A DNA stretch of 8,265 nucleotides from Victivallales bacterium. GTDB lineage: Bacteria; Verrucomicrobiota; Lentisphaeria; Victivallales; Victivallaceae. Below are positions 5,281 through 8,265 of the stretch, piece after piece; the first letter of the stretch is position 1, and every line of letters starts with the position of its first letter. The translations under genes were made by a program, and so were the position numbers. Location: NCBI GenBank assembly GCA_030634125.1, contig DAOWBJ010000061.1, positions 1 through 8,265 of the forward strand. The letters are read 5' to 3'. The notes below the pieces were generated by a model. The model had not been told where the DNA came from and did no database searches. It saw only the letters and a list, made by a program, of their open reading frames with translations.

Positions 5281-7074
5281 TTATTTTCTCTTTTTTTCTT
5301 TTTCAACATACAATATCCAGGCGGTCATTGAATCGGCGGATTTTTGTTGACCTGTTTTGCTTAATGCCATTGGATACCAATACTTTATCCCTTTCGCTCG
5401 TAATTTTTTGCTTGTAATACGATAATCTTTTTCGGGATCAATGTTATGGAATAATGGTAATAAAAAGATTTTTTCATCCTCTCTGCCGCCTAAACAATTA
5501 TAGAGTGATTGGCAAAGCGCGCGATGTCCCAACTTTTTACGGAACCACTTAGCGCTACCGACACCTGTGTCATAACGAGATGCCGCCGGCGCGGGAGCGA
5601 CCGGCATGGCAATTCCGATATAAGCACCGGGGAAGATTTCTTGTATGTCTTTGATGAATATATTTAATTGTTGTCTCATTTTCTGCGCTTCGGTATTTAT
5701 GCGCCAGCGCTTATTAGCCAGATACACATCGTCATAGCCACAATTGATTAACACAATATCAAACGCAGACGCAAAAAGTTCAGGATGCCGCTTTATGCCG
5801 TCTTTGATTATATTGATTTTTCTCAAAGCACTCCAATATCCAAAACGTTCTTTCGGCGAAATAAAATCATGCAATGATACTATTTTCGCCTTTATCCCGT
5901 ATTTTTTCAGCGTTGTTTTAAGCAATATATCGTTTTTCTGGAACTGCGATGCATCCGGTTCAAGCAATAGTATTCTCACAGGAGCTGAAAGATTCTTCGC
6001 CGCAGTAACTACTTTTATTGAGGATTCAGCTTCAGTTTGAGTATTTAACACCTGATCCCTGACAGTTAACTTTAGTTCACCACCCTTCCCTGAAATATCT
6101 ATGAAGCCCTTCGATGAAGTTTTGCCTTTAAACTCAAATTTTGATTTGTAACGCGGCGCGTCAGGAAGCGCGTTGAAATCAGGTGAAAATACGCGCGTTC
6201 CCCCGGGAAGTACATAAATCGTTTCAGGCATGTTTAATTGCGGTGGAAATTCAGCTTTTAACGCGTCCGGGGATTGTAGTTTTTTAATATTCCGAGTCAG
6301 TGCCGGTAAAAGATCATCGGCAATTTTGTAGTTAAAACGATAGAGTAAATACGTATCCTTCTTATAATCACATTTTTTCACTAAATCAAAAGGAAATATA
6401 ATATAATAACTACGAAAAATCTGTTCAAAGGAATCACCCGGATATTTCAATTTTTTCCGTTGCTTTGCCACGACAAAAATGTTTTTATATTTAAAAGGAG
6501 TTTTTTCAAATTTATCAAATAAGTCCAACCAGTAATAGAATGACCGTTTCGGGTGGGAAGCTCTCTGTATTTGTATTTTTCCTGAAAGTCTCTCGTTAAT
6601 ACGTCTTCCTGTGCCTGTCATTGCAAGCAGGACTGTATCTGGTGAATCAAATGGTTTTAGGCATACAGCAAATTCATTTAAAAATTCTTTTGGGGAAATT
6701 CTGAATGCTTTAATGCCGCTGCCGATCAAGATCAACACCATTATTATTGCAGTAATGAGCTCAAAATTAATTTTTTGTTTAAAACGCTTGAGCAAATATT
6801 GCGCGATCTTTGCCAGGCAATAAACGCCCGCCGGAGCGAAGCAGACCCACACGATTACCACAGGCAAATAATATCTGCCGACTAATTTATTGACTGTAAA
6901 AACCAATAATATTCTTATAACCAGGACAATAATTCCAGCGGTCAACAGAAAACGAAACGCGCTGTTGTGTTTGAAAATATTTTTGCTGAATAACGCAAGT
7001 ACCAGCAAAACCGGAATAATAAAAAAGAATGCGGATTCAAGGTTGCGTATAATATGTATTAAGTCGTTAATCAT
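5281..7074 (-). CDS. GT-C glycosyltransferase C-terminal membrane half joined to an SGNH hydrolase-like domain
   Basis: About 597 residues. Positions below are numbered from the ATG at 7080. Four membrane helices come first (about 14-31, 42-62, 69-90, 106-123); the third contains RYYLPVVIVWVC, the 'RY-LP' signature of the C-terminal half of GT39/GT83-like transferases, whose N-terminal half is the upstream gene. A soluble region (140-270) follows, then a beta-rich stretch (~285-360, ending in a K-V-V strand), then an SGNH/GDSL-like alpha/beta domain (~367-595): RILLLEPDASQ, DIVLINCGYDDV in place of the G-x-N-D block, and a terminal helix SADSMTAWI. The GDS serine and the D-x-x-H pair are not recognisable, so catalysis is doubtful. 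I prefer the ATG at 7074: GGAG (7083-7086) is 8 nt away and it overlaps the upstream stop as ATGA. The ATG at 7080 would leave only 2 nt. A product acting in cell-envelope polysaccharide or lipid assembly is inferred. Confidence 0.68.
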   Translation of the reverse strand: MINDLIHIIRNLESAFFFIIPVLLVLALFSKNIFKHNSAFRFLLTAGIIVLVIRILLVFTVNKLVGRYYLPVVIVWVCFAPAGVYCLAKIAQYLLKRFKQKINFELITAIIMVLILIGSGIKAFRISPKEFLNEFAVCLKPFDSPDTVLLAMTGTGRRINERLSGKIQIQRASHPKRSFYYWLDLFDKFEKTPFKYKNIFVVAKQRKKLKYPGDSFEQIFRSYYIIFPFDLVKKCDYKKDTYLLYRFNYKIADDLLPALTRNIKKLQSPDALKAEFPPQLNMPETIYVLPGGTRVFSPDFNALPDAPRYKSKFEFKGKTSSKGFIDISGKGGELKLTVRDQVLNTQTEAESSIKVVTAAKNLSAPVRILLLEPDASQFQKNDILLKTTLKKYGIKAKIVSLHDFISPKERFGYWSALRKINIIKDGIKRHPELFASAFDIVLINCGYDDVYLANKRWRINTEAQKMRQQLNIFIKDIQEIFPGAYIGIAMPVAPAPAASRYDTGVGSAKWFRKKLGHRALCQSLYNCLGGREDEKIFLLPLFHNIDPEKDYRITSKKLRAKGIKYWYPMALSKTGQQKSADSMTAWILYVEKEKKRK

Positions 7075-7086
7075 TTCCATTGCTCC
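7071..7086 (-). promoter_or_regulatory. GGAG site and ATGA stop/start overlap coupling two membrane genes
   Basis: On the minus strand GGAG (7086-7083) is followed 8 nt later by ATG (7074-7072), which shares bases with the TGA stop (7073-7071) of the upstream glycosyltransferase-like frame. This is the classic layout for translational coupling. It also decides the start of the downstream gene and weakens the idea that the break is a simple sequencing error. Confidence 0.6.
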
Positions 7087-7847
7087 AGTATTTTATTCAT
7101 GAATGGAAACAGCGACCAGGTGGAATCAGTACTGCATCTTATAAACAGCCATATCGGCATCGTAATCAGACAAAAAGAAAATACAACAATAACGGAGTCC
7201 TTTATAACTTGCGCAAGCCGTTTTTTAAACGGCTGTTCATTTTTGATAAGGACAATAATATTCCATACAAAAAATATAATCAGCGGTTCCAGTCCTTCCC
7301 TGCGAGTTAATACGGCTAGTCCTGTCAATCCTCCAAACAATATCCAGAAACGTCTTTTCCCGGTGTTTATCGCATATATTGCCGCAGCCAACGAAAGGAC
7401 AAAGAAGCAATGATAGGGTGCTTCACGCAATATATTGGCACTTACTTCAATGCTGTAAGGATGAAATATTATCAGCAAGGCGGCGAAATACGCGTAGATT
7501 CGTTTTTTAAAGATATTTCGGGAACATAAATATACCCCGAGCGGCAGTAATGATCCGCAAATCATACAAAATAATATTCCGCTTGTTTTTGCGCCGATTC
7601 CGACCTCAGCTCCCGCAGTCAGGACTATAGTAAGCAGCGGCGGCAGTTTTTTCATTAAACTTTCAGTATAAACAGTGCTCCAGTTCCAATTGGATTTGTA
7701 TAGCAATTCCGCGTACTCAACATACCCGAAAGAATCCCGGGAAATACGATCACTCAAAAAATAATACAGCATTCTGGCACCAAGACTTAACAGGAATATT
7801 CCGCTAAGCGCTATGGGCTCTAGATATTTATGCAGTAAATTATTCAT
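7071..7847 (-). CDS. GT-C (GT39/ArnT-like) membrane glycosyltransferase, N-terminal half
   Basis: A 258-residue polytopic protein with about eight hydrophobic segments (near 11-31, 68-86, 87-108, 115-132, 144-160, 165-181, 186-202 and 217-236). It resembles the front half of dolichyl-phosphate-mannose or ArnT-like transferases, which move a sugar from a polyprenyl-phosphate donor to an acceptor outside the inner membrane. Seen in support: SRDSFGYVEYAELL after the first helix (D38, the position of the catalytic loop-1 Asp), NILREAPYHCFF (E142, the second conserved acidic site) and LTRREGLEPL. Usual family members are 450-600 residues, and the 'RY-LP' part is found in the next gene. Its ATG overlaps the deacetylase stop by 8 nt (ATGAATAA) with no clear Shine-Dalgarno site, suggesting coupled translation. 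It may be a natural subunit or a frameshifted front half. Confidence 0.75.
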   Translation of the reverse strand: MNNLLHKYLEPIALSGIFLLSLGARMLYYFLSDRISRDSFGYVEYAELLYKSNWNWSTVYTESLMKKLPPLLTIVLTAGAEVGIGAKTSGILFCMICGSLLPLGVYLCSRNIFKKRIYAYFAALLIIFHPYSIEVSANILREAPYHCFFVLSLAAAIYAINTGKRRFWILFGGLTGLAVLTRREGLEPLIIFFVWNIIVLIKNEQPFKKRLAQVIKDSVIVVFSFCLITMPIWLFIRCSTDSTWSLFPFMNKILEQWK

Positions 7848-8265
7848 TTTTCAGCAGTTTCCCGGAAGCCTTTATCATTGTTGTATACTCGTAATTTTGC
7901 ACAAGACAGGTCAGCTTTTTCATTGTCGTTTTCAAATTAACATAACACTTAAACCGCCGTTTCAGCGACAAGGGCAATCTCGGGTGGTCTGGGGCAACTT
8001 CTCTAGGGTGGACATAAATAATTAACGGGCGCCCGGCCTTTTTTAATTTTCTAACGCCTCGTTTTATAAATGCTAAAGGCGCAAGCCGCAAATAACCGCC
8101 TCCAAATATGCTGATCCTTTTGCCCGCAACTTTAATCACTGATTGCGGAAACTCTATAAGCTCTCCGGATTTAGTGCTGATAATATGCGGTTCCATTTTT
8201 GAATTATGCATTCCTCCATGTCCATGCGGTCCCGGGAAAATACTTGAATCATAACGGTAGCCGGC
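7840..8265 (-). CDS. Polysaccharide deacetylase with DUF3473 C-terminus, 5' end outside window
   Basis: The last 141 residues are visible and the frame is open to the right edge; an internal ATG at 8211 is not the start, because the 18 upstream codons read AGYRYDSSIFPGPHGHGG, which contains the YDSSIFP signature of these proteins. Further matches to the deacetylase branch found in PEP-CTERM/exosortase-type exopolysaccharide loci are GELIEFPQS, FGGGYLRLAP, IIYVHPREVAPDHPR (most relatives have HPWE) and the C-terminal RFKCYVNLKTTMKKLTCLVQNYEYTTM. The catalytic NodB-type metal site (D-D and H-x-x-x-H) would be in the missing N-terminal part. The expected activity is N-deacetylation of a nascent or exported polysaccharide. 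It is first of three overlapping genes in the visible locus. No exosortase or PEP-CTERM protein is in the window, so the link to that system is by homology only. Confidence 0.85.
   Translation of the reverse strand, partial: AGYRYDSSIFPGPHGHGGMHNSKMEPHIISTKSGELIEFPQSVIKVAGKRISIFGGGYLRLAPLAFIKRGVRKLKKAGRPLIIYVHPREVAPDHPRLPLSLKRRFKCYVNLKTTMKKLTCLVQNYEYTTMIKASGKLLKNE

Noticed and set aside
5284..5307. T-rich run after the small membrane protein gene as a terminator
   Set aside because: No stable hairpin precedes it, and the run is explained by the Lys/Glu-rich C-terminus encoded on the other strand.
7060..7090. Programmed -1 ribosomal frameshift between the two glycosyltransferase parts
   Set aside because: No X-XXY-YYZ slippery heptamer is seen where the frames meet; the GGAG plus ATGA overlap explains expression more simply.

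Overview
The window looks like a piece of chromosome from a Gram-negative-type bacterium of the PVC superphylum, possibly Lentisphaerota. The best lineage clue is the 696-residue GreA-type elongation factor, in which an ordinary GreA module forms only the last ~165 residues behind a long N-terminal region; as far as I recall, chlamydiae also have a greatly extended GreA. The exopolysaccharide-type genes at the right end fit but do not prove this. No tRNA, rRNA, CRISPR array or intact transposon is visible.

Left part (1-1283), all on the minus strand: the 5' end of a probable holA (DNA polymerase III delta subunit), cut by the window edge, lies 4 nt downstream of a complete M42-family metallo-aminopeptidase. 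A good sigma-70-type promoter lies ~140 nt upstream of the peptidase.

Middle-left (1284-1810) has no intact gene but is rich in structure: four perfect copies of a heptamer, an opposed degenerate heptad block that makes a large imperfect inverted repeat in the peptidase 5' leader, the promoter, a REPIN-like pair of inverted hairpins each headed by GTAG, and a frameshifted 3' remnant of a sensor histidine kinase that directly follows the neighbouring phosphoesterase gene.

Centre (1811-5232): a minus-strand two-gene operon, long greA followed 3 nt later by a YkuE/YaeI-like calcineurin-type phosphoesterase. Its promoter is divergent from one that drives a small plus-strand gene for an 81-residue single-pass membrane protein of unknown function. 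A strong Shine-Dalgarno sequence after that gene leads into an open frame of only six codons.

Right part (5281-8265), minus strand: three overlapping genes of a surface-polysaccharide locus. In transcription order they are the C-terminal part of a DUF3473-type polysaccharide deacetylase, a polytopic GT-C glycosyltransferase-like protein, and a protein that carries what looks like the missing C-terminal membrane half of that glycosyltransferase joined to a soluble C-terminal domain resembling a degenerate SGNH/GDSL hydrolase. The last two overlap by ATGA with a well-placed GGAG, so the split may be a real coupled arrangement; a -1 frameshift in one ~855-residue gene is the main alternative. 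The likely joint role is lipid-linked sugar transfer and de-acetylation or acyl editing of an exported polysaccharide.
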